Shown here one piece after another: positions 26,100-35,313 of a stretch of DNA of 61,789 bases. How positions within the stretch are numbered: the first letter of the stretch is position 1; every line of letters begins with the position of its first letter. Origin of the DNA: Bacteroidota bacterium (lineage in GTDB: Bacteria > Bacteroidota > Bacteroidia > B-17B0 > Aurantibacillaceae); contig JAAFIL010000021.1 in assembly GCA_013297775.1 (NCBI GenBank), positions 1-61,789 on the forward strand, given 5' to 3'. Under the pieces are notes generated by a model. The model was not told where the DNA came from. It did not search any database and saw only the letters and a program-made list of their open reading frames with translations. The position numbers were made by a program, and so were the translations under genes.

Positions 26100-26107
26100 T
26101 ATTTTTG
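26100..26107 (+). promoter_or_regulatory. -7 box of tandem lipoprotein 2
   Basis: TATTTTTG matches TAnnTTTG perfectly and lies 56 bases before ATG 26164, so the second paralogue can be transcribed on its own. Confidence 0.45.
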
Positions 26108-26163
26108 CGGATATTTGGTTTGAAGGTATCGTGGAATAGAATTAATTCTTAATTTTATGTTTA

Positions 26164-26955
26164 ATGAAAAAAATAATTTATTTTGCCTTATTTACTGCGT
26201 TATTTGCGGCTTGTACCGTTAAAAAAAGAACTTATACCAAAGGCTATTATATAGATTGGGTAAAAAAAACAGATAAAAAACCAAATACCGTTTTAAGAAG
26301 TGTTACGCAACAACAAGGAACCTCCTCTTCGGTAACAACACTTCCGACCCGTCCAATTGCAGAAGATTATCGCTTATCTCAAACAGCATTTAATGAACCC
26401 CTTGTATTAGCCAGTTCATTGAGGGCATTCGATTTTACTAAAGCACCTAGTTTTAACCTTGAGCCGGAGTGTGGCGATGTGGTAACATTTAGAAATGGAG
26501 AAACTCTAAAAGTGAAAATATTAGAAATAACCGATGCTGCTATTAAATATAAACGTTGCGATAACTTAGAAGGGCCTTTGATTTCTGTTTCTAAATCGAA
26601 AATTGCGGGTATTAAATATTTGAATGGTGTTGAAGAAGTTTTTAAACAAGAGGCGACTACTCAAAGCTCAAGAAATGAAGATAAATTCGAAGATAAAAAA
26701 GCATACAAACAAAAGTCACATCCTATATCTATAGCCGTTTTAGTACTTTCTATTTTGGGTTTATTTTTGTTCCCTATTTTTAATATTGTGGCACTAGCTA
26801 TTGCACCAACGGGCATTCGACGAATTTTAGAACAACCCAAACTTTATAATGGAGAGGGTTTAATACTTGCAGGAAAGATTATTTCGTGGGTAGTTCTTGG
26901 CATTTGGATATTGTTAATTTTATTGATTATACTTTTACTTCTGTTCGCTATCTAA
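26164..26955 (+). CDS. Lipoprotein with two C-terminal membrane helices, paralogue 2
   Basis: 263 residues, clearly homologous to the upstream gene: lipobox LFAAC, TVKKRTYTKGYYIDW, the central CGDVVTFRNGETLKVKILEI and KYKRCDNLEGPL block, and a C-terminal pair of membrane helices beginning HPISIAVLVLSILGLF. The linker between signal and central domain has diverged almost completely. The strong conservation of the central beta domain points to the same binding partner or role. Function unknown. Confidence 0.75.
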   Translation: MKKIIYFALFTALFAACTVKKRTYTKGYYIDWVKKTDKKPNTVLRSVTQQQGTSSSVTTLPTRPIAEDYRLSQTAFNEPLVLASSLRAFDFTKAPSFNLEPECGDVVTFRNGETLKVKILEITDAAIKYKRCDNLEGPLISVSKSKIAGIKYLNGVEEVFKQEATTQSSRNEDKFEDKKAYKQKSHPISIAVLVLSILGLFLFPIFNIVALAIAPTGIRRILEQPKLYNGEGLILAGKIISWVVLGIWILLILLIILLLLFAI

Positions 26956-27061
26956 TACTTATAAAGGTATTGACCTAGTTTTTTTTATGTTGTGCTCGCA
27001 CAAAAACTATTGCTATAACTCTATTTTTCGTCGCCTCAAAAGGAAAATAATGCTGGTTTAG

Positions 27062-27811
27062 CTAACGTTTAATCAATTTTCCTTTCACGCCTTCGCTGGT
27101 GAAGTTGGTAATAGATTTGGGATTCCCCTTGTAGTACAAATTTCCACTTTGCCATAAGCGCAGTTCGAGAGTTGAAGAAGTATCGCTGTTAATGTAACAA
27201 TGACCAATGCTATATGACTCGGCAAACGCTTTTTGTTTCACGAGCATATCTTCGCCATATAAAAAGTTATTACCATTTAAGAATACGCTTAATACATTGG
27301 TTTCGCCAATCAAATAAATATCGCCGTTGCCATGAGACCCTGTATAAACTTGAGTGAAATTACCATTAATCTTAATGATACCCGGGCTAAATGCTTTCAC
27401 ATCTATGCTATCGGGTTGAGGTCCGTTATAAAATACAACCGTATTGTTCCCTTTATTTTCGAGGTAAATAAGTTTAGGTACTATTATTTTTACATGGTGT
27501 CGGCGTTTATAGCCCCTCACCATATTGCATTTGCTGGTGTTGCTAATGTATAGCGCATTACTTTTTACTTCTGTTTTGATATTTTTAATAAGTTTATCGC
27601 CAGAGCTTACAATGGCGCGGAACGTATTGCCTTCTTCTATGGTTACATCTACTTTATCTTTAATGTAAATGCTATTAAAGGTTTCTAAACTTCGTTCTTG
27701 GGTTGTTTCTTTTCCATTTCCAATAAAGCAATCCAGCGCATGGTCTTTACTGCAACTCAACATTAGTTGTAAGATAAGGAGCCCTATTAGATGTCTGAAT
27801 CCTTTTTTCAT
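27062..27811 (-). CDS. DUF2807 (head GIN domain) lipoprotein
   Basis: 249 residues with a lipoprotein signal (lipobox MLSC). The FNSIYIKDKVDVTIEEGN start and repeated short beta turns (SPGIIKINGNFT, GSHGNGDIYLIG) are typical of the DUF2807 right-handed beta-helix, a family of putative adhesins in Bacteroidota. It should sit in the outer membrane. Its ATG overlaps the stop of the acyloxyacyl hydrolase gene by 4 bases, so the two are translationally coupled. Confidence 0.85.
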   Translation of the reverse strand: MKKGFRHLIGLLILQLMLSCSKDHALDCFIGNGKETTQERSLETFNSIYIKDKVDVTIEEGNTFRAIVSSGDKLIKNIKTEVKSNALYISNTSKCNMVRGYKRRHHVKIIVPKLIYLENKGNNTVVFYNGPQPDSIDVKAFSPGIIKINGNFTQVYTGSHGNGDIYLIGETNVLSVFLNGNNFLYGEDMLVKQKAFAESYSIGHCYINSDTSSTLELRLWQSGNLYYKGNPKSITNFTSEGVKGKLIKR

Positions 27812-28944
27812 TTTGCTTTTCCAATTCCTAAACGGTAACCAATGCCAAACTCAAAGGCATAGGCTACACCCCAGTGTGTGCGTAGGTTAACTAATCCCAT
27901 TAAGCCCATTCTACTTATATATCTAACGCCAATGCGGTTAAAAAAAGAGCCATCGTCTCTAATAGGGGCATGTATGTAATAGCCCAATTCTACAGGAAAA
28001 CTAATTTGACCTAAGTTGTAAGCATAACACAGCTTAGGGCCACCTCGCCATACATTGCCCAAGGTATTGGTAGGAAGCTCATCAATTTTTAAATCTTCTA
28101 TCAAACTTTCATCGTAAAAAAAGTCGAAGCCTAAACCGAATTTATGGGTATTCCGTTTATTAAAATAATATCCAAACGACGTGGTGCTGGTTAATAGGCG
28201 TTTGTTAACTGGCGGCTCGCGTTCGTTAATGCCTATTGTACTCCAAATAAAAAGTTCGTGTTGAGGTGTATGCGGTAGTTTAGTACTGTCTGGTTCTCTA
28301 CGAAATTTAGTGTCCGTTTTTTTGGAAGCAGTATTAAAGTTTAGGGCTAAATTAATGCTGGCAATATTAATCCCAAGGTTAGGGGCTTTTATTTTAGCAT
28401 TGCTTGTATGACTAAAACTAAAGCCAGGTTCTAATCGAAGCATTCTATTTAGTTGGAATTGCCAAAACCATTTGAATTGAACATACGAATTAAAATGGCT
28501 GCCAATTGCAATATTTTTATGATTGGTTTCTACATCAAATTTTTTAGTAAGATAAGATAAGCCCCAACTTAAGCGAAAAATTAAGCGACTGGCTTTTTCT
28601 TTTTTATTGAGCGGTATTTCGGCAAAGGGTGCTAAACTGAAGCAATACCCTAACTGCTGCGGATTTTTTAAATCAATGGTCGTAAACGATAAACCTATAT
28701 CTGGAAAGTTATTTTCGTAGTGCCAAAGTCGGTTACCGCCGCTGGGTTTAACCAAACACAGTTCGTAAAGGGAAGGGTAACCTTTTACTAAATGCGCCAT
28801 GCTACTGCGGTGTTCTAAAATTACACCTTGGTTAAAGGCGGCTTTAATGTACCAAGTTGGCGATGAGAAAACACCATTTTGTGCCAATAGACCACTACTA
28901 ATGATTAAACTAATAAATAGAATATGAAAGGTAAATTGACGCAC
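27808..28944 (-). CDS. PagL-like lipid A acyloxyacyl hydrolase family protein
   Basis: 378 residues, longer than PagL itself. The signal peptide ends near LLAQ. The first ~200 residues form the catalytic barrel: RLSWGLSYLTKKFD, AIGSHFNSYVQF and FSHTSNAKIKAPNLGIN. The H-x-S-N-A motif holds the His and Ser of the active site in this family, which removes 3-O-linked acyl chains from lipid A in the outer membrane. The second half (about 215-378) is another set of barrel strands with no known motif. It is 39 bp from frr and overlaps the DUF2807 gene. Confidence 0.75.
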   Translation of the reverse strand: MRQFTFHILFISLIISSGLLAQNGVFSSPTWYIKAAFNQGVILEHRSSMAHLVKGYPSLYELCLVKPSGGNRLWHYENNFPDIGLSFTTIDLKNPQQLGYCFSLAPFAEIPLNKKEKASRLIFRLSWGLSYLTKKFDVETNHKNIAIGSHFNSYVQFKWFWQFQLNRMLRLEPGFSFSHTSNAKIKAPNLGINIASINLALNFNTASKKTDTKFRREPDSTKLPHTPQHELFIWSTIGINEREPPVNKRLLTSTTSFGYYFNKRNTHKFGLGFDFFYDESLIEDLKIDELPTNTLGNVWRGGPKLCYAYNLGQISFPVELGYYIHAPIRDDGSFFNRIGVRYISRMGLMGLVNLRTHWGVAYAFEFGIGYRLGIGKAK

Positions 28945-28983
28945 GATTATAACTAGAATAAAGGACTGAAAGGCAAGGCTAGG

Positions 28984-29544
28984 TTATACCGTCATAATTT
29001 CTTTTTCCTTTTGCTCAATGTGTTTATCGGTTTTAACTACAAATTGATCCGTTAATGTTTGGATTTTAGTTTCAGCGTCTTTGGCTTCATCTTTTGGAAG
29101 CCCATCTTTCTGTAATTTTTTTACTAATTCCATGGCTTCTTTACGGGCGTTACGGATTCCCACTTTGGCATCTTCACCAACCGATTTAGCGTTTTTGCTG
29201 AGTTCGCGTCGGCGTTCTTCTGTTAATGGTGGCACGGTAATGCGTATAATAACGCCATCGTTTTGTGGATTAAAGCCAAGGTTAGCCATTTGAATCGCCT
29301 TTTCGATTGGGGTTAACATGCTTTTATCCCAAGGTTGAATGATAATGGTTCGAGCATCTTGGGTATTAATGCTGGCAGCGTTATTAATAGGGGCTTTCGA
29401 CCCGTAAACATCAACCATCACATTATCGAGTATGCTAGGGTTAGCTTTACCAGCACGTATTTTGGTAAGCTCTATTTCCAAATGGTTTAAAGCTTTTTCC
29501 ATGGCCTCTTTGGCTTGGTTTATTACTGTGGTAACATCACTCAT
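28984..29544 (-). CDS. frr: Ribosome recycling factor
   Basis: 186 residues, the exact family length when ATG 29544 is used rather than the TTG two codons earlier. KIRAGKANPSILDNVMVDVYGS and the C-terminal helix (RRELSKNAKSVGEDAKVGIRN) are diagnostic. It splits post-termination ribosomes together with EF-G. The usual neighbour pyrH is not present; it heads a group with the acyloxyacyl hydrolase and DUF2807 genes instead. Confidence 0.97.
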   Translation of the reverse strand: MSDVTTVINQAKEAMEKALNHLEIELTKIRAGKANPSILDNVMVDVYGSKAPINNAASINTQDARTIIIQPWDKSMLTPIEKAIQMANLGFNPQNDGVIIRITVPPLTEERRRELSKNAKSVGEDAKVGIRNARKEAMELVKKLQKDGLPKDEAKDAETKIQTLTDQFVVKTDKHIEQKEKEIMTV

Positions 29545-29561
29545 ATTCAAATAATTTTAAA

Positions 29562-29594
29562 CAAAATTAATATTTTTTTCGACCTGTGGGTCAA
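29562..29594 (-). promoter_or_regulatory. Promoter of frr
   Basis: On the minus strand TTG (29594-29592), 22 bases, TAATTTTG (29569-29562). The -7 box is perfect and ends 17 bases before the ATG at 29544. Confidence 0.6.
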
Positions 29595-29632
29595 GTAATA
29601 CTAACAAGAGGGTTTATACAAAATGAAATGGT

Positions 29633-30319
29633 TTAAGTTTCATCACTAAATTCGAGACCAGAGTCGGCCTCAAAATCAGGATTGGTTTCTTCTTCCGAAA
29701 AGTCGTCTTCTTCGCTTGTTTCCTCTTCACCTTCTTCGCCTTCTAAGGCCACCAAATCTTCTTCTTCAAGCCCTTCTTCTGTTCCTAACGATTTGTAAAT
29801 ATCGCTATCGTCTAACTCGGGGTCGTTTAATAAACCTGCCATGGCTAAATCGGCGCTTAACTCTTCTTTGGCCATATTGGTTTGTTTGTATTGACGCGGT
29901 GCAGTGCCAACCGAACGTATGCAAGCTGGGTAAGTAAGTTTAGAGTCTTCTGTTGCAATTTTTAGCATCTCGATTAAAAAACTCCATTGTACTTTTGGGT
30001 CAAAAACATAAATAAACCGTTGGTGGGGTTGTTCAATTAGCTTTGCTATTTTAACATCGGCCATTAAGCGTTTGGGGGTTGCTTTCAATCTAATTTCTTC
30101 TTCATCAAGTGCTAGGTCTTCTTTCCGAAGTGTTACCTCATCTCCTTTGCGCCAAAAGTCGTCGCTGGTAAAAAATGAAGCCGAATGTAAAGCATCAAAT
30201 TTAAAAACAGTTTGTATGCACGAGTGAAATTGTTCGAAAGTTTGTGAAGCTTTAATATCTATATCTCTATAAATATCTTCATTTTCTTCTAAGCAAACTC
30301 TGAAACGATAAATGGCCAT
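29633..30319 (-). CDS. pRiA4b ORF-3-like (PF07929-type) protein with acidic tail
   Basis: 228 residues. The first ~150 match the plasmid pRiA4b ORF-3-like fold: YRFRVCLEENEDIYRDIDI, then FDALHSASFFTSDDFW and WSFLIEMLK. These proteins are often annotated as transposon passengers but are widespread chromosomal genes of unknown function. The last ~50 residues are extremely acidic (E/D/S), which is unusual and could mimic nucleic acid or bind a basic partner. It starts 4 bp after the GT2 gene, so they are co-transcribed. No transposase is near. Confidence 0.8.
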   Translation of the reverse strand: MAIYRFRVCLEENEDIYRDIDIKASQTFEQFHSCIQTVFKFDALHSASFFTSDDFWRKGDEVTLRKEDLALDEEEIRLKATPKRLMADVKIAKLIEQPHQRFIYVFDPKVQWSFLIEMLKIATEDSKLTYPACIRSVGTAPRQYKQTNMAKEELSADLAMAGLLNDPELDDSDIYKSLGTEEGLEEEDLVALEGEEGEEETSEEDDFSEEETNPDFEADSGLEFSDET

Positions 30320-30323
30320 ACTT

Positions 30324-31073
30324 TTATTTATTAGTTTTATAAATTTCTGATTTCAAAAGCCCTATGCGATTAAAGAAATGAATAAAGGATGTTCCTAAAA
30401 CACCCATACCATATTTGGCACTTCGCCTAAAGTTAATGGAACTGGCTTCTGGGAAATATTTTGTCGGACAAGTTACTTCTGCAATGTCGAAGCCAGCATA
30501 AAATATTTGAGAAATCATTTGGTTATCAAATACAAAATCGTCGCTATTGGCATGGTAATTAATTTTTTCGATAACTTGCCTCGAAAAGGCACGATAGCCC
30601 GTGTGATACTCCGAAAGTTTTTGATTGATTAAAACGTTTTGCGAAAAGGTTAAACAACGGTTAAAAATATATTTATACAAAGGCATTCCACCTTTTAAAG
30701 CACCTTTACCTAAAATACGAGAACCAAATGCCACAGGGTATAAATCGTTGGCAATTAAATAACTTAAACTGTGAATAAGTTTAGGGGTATATTGATAGTC
30801 GGGGTGAAGCATGATAACAATGTCGGCACCCAAACTTAAAGCCGTATCGTAACATGTTTTTTGATTACCACCATAACCTTTGTTCTTTTCGTGTTTGATA
30901 ACATGTTTGATGCCAATTTTTTGAGCCACCTCTACAGTATTGTCTTTGCTACAATCGTCCACCAAAACTACATCATCTACAATGTCGAACGGAATTTCTT
31001 TGTATGTTTTTTCGAGGGTTAAGGCAGCATTGTATGCTGGCAGAACGGCAATTATTTTTTTACTGTTTATCAT
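30324..31073 (-). CDS. Family 2 glycosyltransferase (DPM1-like)
   Basis: 249 residues with the GT-A fold: AVLPAYNAALTLEKTY at the N-terminus, VVLVDDCSKDNT (first Asp pair), the NKGYGGNQKT loop and MLHPDYQY in place of the metal-binding DxD. This set resembles dolichyl/undecaprenyl-phosphate sugar synthases. There are no membrane helices apart from a weak hydrophobic C-terminal stretch. The acceptor is likely a polyprenyl phosphate or glycan precursor, which is inference from the subfamily. Confidence 0.85.
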   Translation of the reverse strand: MINSKKIIAVLPAYNAALTLEKTYKEIPFDIVDDVVLVDDCSKDNTVEVAQKIGIKHVIKHEKNKGYGGNQKTCYDTALSLGADIVIMLHPDYQYTPKLIHSLSYLIANDLYPVAFGSRILGKGALKGGMPLYKYIFNRCLTFSQNVLINQKLSEYHTGYRAFSRQVIEKINYHANSDDFVFDNQMISQIFYAGFDIAEVTCPTKYFPEASSINFRRSAKYGMGVLGTSFIHFFNRIGLLKSEIYKTNK

Positions 31074-31083
31074 AAAATTCTCA

Positions 31084-31091
31084 CAAAAATA
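31084..31091 (-). promoter_or_regulatory. -7 box of the GT2/pRiA4b-like operon
   Basis: On the minus strand TATTTTTG is a perfect -7 box 10 bases before the ATG at 31073. The divergent lptF gene has a one-mismatch TATCTTTA at 31138-31145. Confidence 0.5.
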
Positions 31092-31155
31092 ACAAAGTTT
31101 AGTTAATTAGCACAGTTTAAATTCGTCATTATTCGTGTATCTTTAACTTTTTGTT

Positions 31156-32607
31156 GTGCCATTTAAAAAACTACATAGTTTAATCTTACAAACGTTTTTG
31201 CCGCCTTTTATAAGCACGCTATTTATTAGTGTATTTTTATTTTTTTTGGTGCAAATTGTTATTACCTACCTCGATGATTTAATTGGTAAGGGATTAAGCA
31301 CCATAGATTTATTAAAATTATTTACTTACGCTTGGATTGCGATTATACCGCAATGTATCCCTTTGGCAGTGCTGTTGGGGTCTATTATGTGCTTTGGTAA
31401 TTTAGCCGAAAATTACGAGTTAGCCGCCATGAAATCATCGGGCTTATCCTTGTTCCGAATCATTAAACCCGTTTTTGTTTTCATTGTTGGATTGGCATTT
31501 ACAACATTTATTTTTAACAATTTCGTTTTGCCCGTTGTTACCCTCAAATCGCAATCGTTATTGTGGGATATTCGCCAAAAAAAACCAGCCGTTTTTATTC
31601 AAGAAGGGATTTTTTACAATAAAATTGATAATTACACCATTCGTGCTGGTAAAAAAAGTGCGAACAACGATACCTTAAAAGATTTACTTATCTACGACCA
31701 CAGTGCACACCAAGGCAATACGGTTCAGTTGTATGCCCGTTACGGACTTATTACCCAAACATCTGACACGAACTATTTGGTGCTGCGTTTACTCGAAGGC
31801 AACCGCTACGAAGAAGTTCAAAAAGAGTCTGGTGTGGTTAATTTATCTAAACCCATGATGCAGCTCAGTTTTAGACGCATGCAGGTTAATATACCTTTGG
31901 TTGATTTTAAATTGAAACGTACCGATGAAAACCAGTTTAAAGGGCATGGCGAAATGCTTAATGTTTGGCAAATAGATTCTGTTTCTGACTCGTTGCGACG
32001 CCAAGTAAGTCAACGCTTTGTTACCATAAACCAACAAGCCAAAAATTATTTTTTTACACGCACACTTTCTTATTTACGATCTGATTCCTCAAAAAAACAT
32101 TACACCCCGCTAGGTCCATTTATTAGTCAACTTAAAAAAGAGGATGCTTTACGTTGCCTCGAAAATGCGATGAATTTATTACGTTCCTCTACGGCTTTTT
32201 TAGATGGGGTAATGCCCAATATTGAGTCGGATTACACCGCCTTAACCAGTTATACCATTGAGTGGCACTCCAAAATAGCCGTTTGTTTTGCTTGTTTTGT
32301 TTTATTTTTTGTTGGTGCGCCATTAGGGGCTATCATTAAAAAAGGAGGAATGGGTTTACCTGTGGTTGTAGCCGTATTTTTCTTTTTAGCCTATTTTATT
32401 TTAACGGAAGGATTTAGAAGTGCTGCCGAAGAAGGGGCATTAGAACCTTGGATAGCCATGTGGGCACCATTGGCTATTTTTATGCCTATTAGTATTTTCT
32501 TAACTTACAAGGCCGCTAAAGACTCTTCGTTATTTAATGTGTATGCGTATTTTGGGGGACTTATTGAGTGGGTGAAACGGTTTAAAAAAGAAAAAAAAAC
32601 AAGTTAA
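31156..32607 (+). CDS. LptF/LptG-family LPS export permease
   Basis: 483 residues with the six-helix LptF/LptG plan: three N-terminal helices (YIIR-like KKLHSLILQTFLPPFISTLF, then ELAAMKSSGLSLFRIIKP coupling helix), a large periplasmic beta-jellyroll (about 110-375), and three C-terminal helices starting KIAVCFACFVLFFVGAPLGA. With its partner and LptB it pulls lipopolysaccharide from the inner membrane. The jellyroll is longer than in enterics. The start is GTG: no in-frame ATG exists before helix 1. The following GT2 and OstA-like genes support an LPS role. Confidence 0.9.
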   Translation: MPFKKLHSLILQTFLPPFISTLFISVFLFFLVQIVITYLDDLIGKGLSTIDLLKLFTYAWIAIIPQCIPLAVLLGSIMCFGNLAENYELAAMKSSGLSLFRIIKPVFVFIVGLAFTTFIFNNFVLPVVTLKSQSLLWDIRQKKPAVFIQEGIFYNKIDNYTIRAGKKSANNDTLKDLLIYDHSAHQGNTVQLYARYGLITQTSDTNYLVLRLLEGNRYEEVQKESGVVNLSKPMMQLSFRRMQVNIPLVDFKLKRTDENQFKGHGEMLNVWQIDSVSDSLRRQVSQRFVTINQQAKNYFFTRTLSYLRSDSSKKHYTPLGPFISQLKKEDALRCLENAMNLLRSSTAFLDGVMPNIESDYTALTSYTIEWHSKIAVCFACFVLFFVGAPLGAIIKKGGMGLPVVVAVFFFLAYFILTEGFRSAAEEGALEPWIAMWAPLAIFMPISIFLTYKAAKDSSLFNVYAYFGGLIEWVKRFKKEKKTS

Positions 32608-32611
32608 GTTC

Positions 32612-33781
32612 ATGTTAATCGCTATTTGTTATTGTATTTTTAGTTTATCCGTTTTAGGAATTGCACATACTTACGTGTTGTACCCCTTGTTTTGTAGGTT
32701 CTATGGTTCCAAATATAACAACAAAAAAGTAGTAACGCTTCCAACCGATAATTTGCCTGCTATTGCCATTGTATTTGCTGCTTACAACGAAGAGTTGGTC
32801 ATAGAAGCTAAGCTAAAATCCATCTTCGAGAGTAATTATCCCCTCGAAAAAATAAACGTATTTATCGGCTCTGATGCCTCTACCGACCGCACAGAGGCAA
32901 TCATCATGAATTATCAGCAAATTTATCCAAGCATTGTGTTGCAAAGGTTTCAAGCACGCACCGGAAAAACAAGCATCGTTAATGAACTAGTAAGCAAAGT
33001 AACCCACTCGGTATTAATTATGACCGATGCTAATGTTTTGTTTCAACCAACAACACTCACACAGTTAGTATCTACGCTTCAAATAAACGGTGCAAGCATA
33101 GTGGGAGCCAACATTCGCAAGCAATCGGCTAACGAGCAAGGTATTGCTGGGCAAGAGAAAGATTATATGCGTTTGGAAAATAAAATCAAACAAGCCGAAA
33201 GTGATTTATGGCAATTGGTTATTGGGGTCGAAGGTGGTTGTTATGCTATTCAACGCCAAAATTTTGAACCTGTTCCTAAACATTTTAAGGTAGATGATTT
33301 TTACATTACCATGAACGCTTTAGCTAAAAAACAAAAGGTATTATTTGATGCGTTAGCCATTTGCCACGAAGATGTGCCTGTTTTACAATCTGTCGAGTTT
33401 AAACGAAAAGTGCGCATCTCTACCGGAAATTTTCAAAATCTAATTCACTTTCGGGCGTTGTTATGGCCGCCGTTTACGCCTCTAGCTTTTGCTTTTTTTT
33501 CGCATAAAGTACTGCGTTGGCTAACCCCATTTTTTATTATTTTATGTGCCTTAAGTTCGTTGGCATTACTATTGGTTTCGCTACCCTTTTTCTATTTATT
33601 TTTGGTACAAGTAATGCTTATGCTGTTGCCTTTTGTAGAGAAAAAATTTCAAACAAAAAACCGTATCCTTACTTACATTATTCATTTTTATATGATGAAT
33701 TGGGCGTTGTTGGTTGGATTTTTTAAATTTATAAATGGAGTTGAAAATAGTATTTGGGAACCCACACAACGTAATGTATGA
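32612..33781 (+). CDS. Membrane-bound family 2 glycosyltransferase
   Basis: 389 residues. One N-terminal helix, then a GT-A catalytic domain with FAAYNEELVIEAKLKSI, IGSDASTDRT, MTDANVLF (DxD-like) and VDDFYIT, and an RKVRIS segment in the place of the QxxRW motif; two to three C-terminal helices follow. This is the processive synthase-like (NodC/IcaA/cellulose-synthase) subfamily. Lying between lptF (4 bp) and the OstA-like gene (4-bp overlap), it probably adds sugar to an LPS or capsule precursor. Confidence 0.85.
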   Translation: MLIAICYCIFSLSVLGIAHTYVLYPLFCRFYGSKYNNKKVVTLPTDNLPAIAIVFAAYNEELVIEAKLKSIFESNYPLEKINVFIGSDASTDRTEAIIMNYQQIYPSIVLQRFQARTGKTSIVNELVSKVTHSVLIMTDANVLFQPTTLTQLVSTLQINGASIVGANIRKQSANEQGIAGQEKDYMRLENKIKQAESDLWQLVIGVEGGCYAIQRQNFEPVPKHFKVDDFYITMNALAKKQKVLFDALAICHEDVPVLQSVEFKRKVRISTGNFQNLIHFRALLWPPFTPLAFAFFSHKVLRWLTPFFIILCALSSLALLLVSLPFFYLFLVQVMLMLLPFVEKKFQTKNRILTYIIHFYMMNWALLVGFFKFINGVENSIWEPTQRNV

Positions 33782-35313
33782 TGTTTAAAATGAAAGCGAT
33801 CTATTGGATTGGCTTAATATGCCTTATTGTATCTCCAAAACTTTGGGCACAAACACGCGTTCCACCAGATGGAAAATTAATTGAAGTGAAGCATGCTACT
33901 AATCTTAGTTACGATAAAGGTAAGATGGATGCAAAATTGCTTACAGGAAATGTGGTTTGCGAGCACGAAGGAGCAGTCTTATCCTGCGATACGGCTTATT
34001 TATATGATGATAAACGGATGAAAGCCCGAGGGCATATCTCGATAGTGAAAGGCGATAGTATTTTTGTTACGGGCAATAAGTTAGATTACGAGTCAACCAC
34101 CAAACTGGCGGTGCTAGAAGGCAGTGTGCGTTGCATAGAAAAAGATATGGTGTTAACCACCGAATACCTTACGTTCGATGTGTCTAAGTCGGTGGCCAAT
34201 TATTATAACGGCGGTAAAATCGTTAATAAAGAAAACATTTTGGTGAGTAAAAATGGACACTATTATTCTAAAACTAAAGATTTGGCGTTTCACTACGATG
34301 TCGAATTAACCAATCCAGATTATAAAATGAAAAGCGATACCTTACGTTACAATACCGTATCTAAAATTTCGTATTTCTTGGGGCCAAGCCTTATAACTAG
34401 TAAAGACGATTACATTTATTGCGAAAACGGTTGGTACGATACCGAAAAAGAAATTTCGCGGTTTAGTCGAAATGCCTTGCTGGTAACCAAACAACAAAAG
34501 TTACGCGGCGATAGCTTAGTTTATGATCGCAAACTTAAAATTGGAAAAGCGTATAATCATGTACAATTAATAGATACATCTCAAAAATCAATCTTATACG
34601 GTAATTACATTGAGTACCATCAAAAAGGAGCAAAAGCTTGGGCCACTCAACAACCCATTTACGCACGAATTATAGACAACGATACACTTTTTTTAGGAGC
34701 CGATACGCTGTTTCATACAGATGTAGATTCGGTACATAATTTTTTAAATGCGTATCGCCATGTTAAACTATTTAAGAAAGATATGCAAGCCATTTGCGAC
34801 TCAGCAACGTTTAGTACAAAAGACTCTTTAATACAATTGTACCGCTTTCCATTTTTGTGGAGTCAAAATTCGCAAGCCAGTGCCAAGCACATTAGCTTGG
34901 TTGTCGGCAATAAAACCATTAAAAGTTTTCGGCTAGAGAACAATGCGTTTTTAATTAACAGGGTAGATAGTTCGGATATGTATAGTCAAACTTCGGCCAA
35001 AACGATTGATGGTTTTTTAAGACAAGACACCATTCGTAAAGCTATTGTTAAAAGCAATTCGGAGATGTATTACTTTGTGAAAAATAAAGGAAAAATTATG
35101 GCTCTCAACAAAACCGTATGCGACGATGTAACCATTTATTTTACAAAAGTAGATGTTCAGCAAGCTACATTTATACAAAAACCAAACAGTACCATCACTC
35201 CAATTAAAGATGTAAATTTAAAAGAAGTACGTTTAAAAGGCTTTAATTGGCAACCCGAAAAAAAGCCACGTTCGCGTTACGATTTGCATGTAACCGAAGC
35301 AAAGCTGAAGTGA
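33778..35313 (+). CDS. OstA-like (LptA/LptD N-terminal type) protein
   Basis: 511 residues. The signal peptide ends at KLWAQT. Then come repeated beta units: KLLTGNVVCEHEGAVLSCDTA, MKARGHISIVKGDSIFVTG, LAVLEGSVRCIEKDMVLTTE and others. This is the beta-jellyroll repeat of the OstA superfamily, which carries LPS across the periplasm. It is much longer than LptA and lacks the LptD barrel, a form common in Bacteroidota. The start ATGATG overlaps the GT2 stop codon, completing an lptF-GT2-ostA operon. Confidence 0.88.
   Translation: MMFKMKAIYWIGLICLIVSPKLWAQTRVPPDGKLIEVKHATNLSYDKGKMDAKLLTGNVVCEHEGAVLSCDTAYLYDDKRMKARGHISIVKGDSIFVTGNKLDYESTTKLAVLEGSVRCIEKDMVLTTEYLTFDVSKSVANYYNGGKIVNKENILVSKNGHYYSKTKDLAFHYDVELTNPDYKMKSDTLRYNTVSKISYFLGPSLITSKDDYIYCENGWYDTEKEISRFSRNALLVTKQQKLRGDSLVYDRKLKIGKAYNHVQLIDTSQKSILYGNYIEYHQKGAKAWATQQPIYARIIDNDTLFLGADTLFHTDVDSVHNFLNAYRHVKLFKKDMQAICDSATFSTKDSLIQLYRFPFLWSQNSQASAKHISLVVGNKTIKSFRLENNAFLINRVDSSDMYSQTSAKTIDGFLRQDTIRKAIVKSNSEMYYFVKNKGKIMALNKTVCDDVTIYFTKVDVQQATFIQKPNSTITPIKDVNLKEVRLKGFNWQPEKKPRSRYDLHVTEAKLK

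Noticed and set aside
29633-30319. Possible transposon remnant
   Set aside because: The pRiA4b-ORF3 name suggests mobility, but there are no terminal inverted repeats or transposase, and the gene is in tight operon spacing with a glycosyltransferase.
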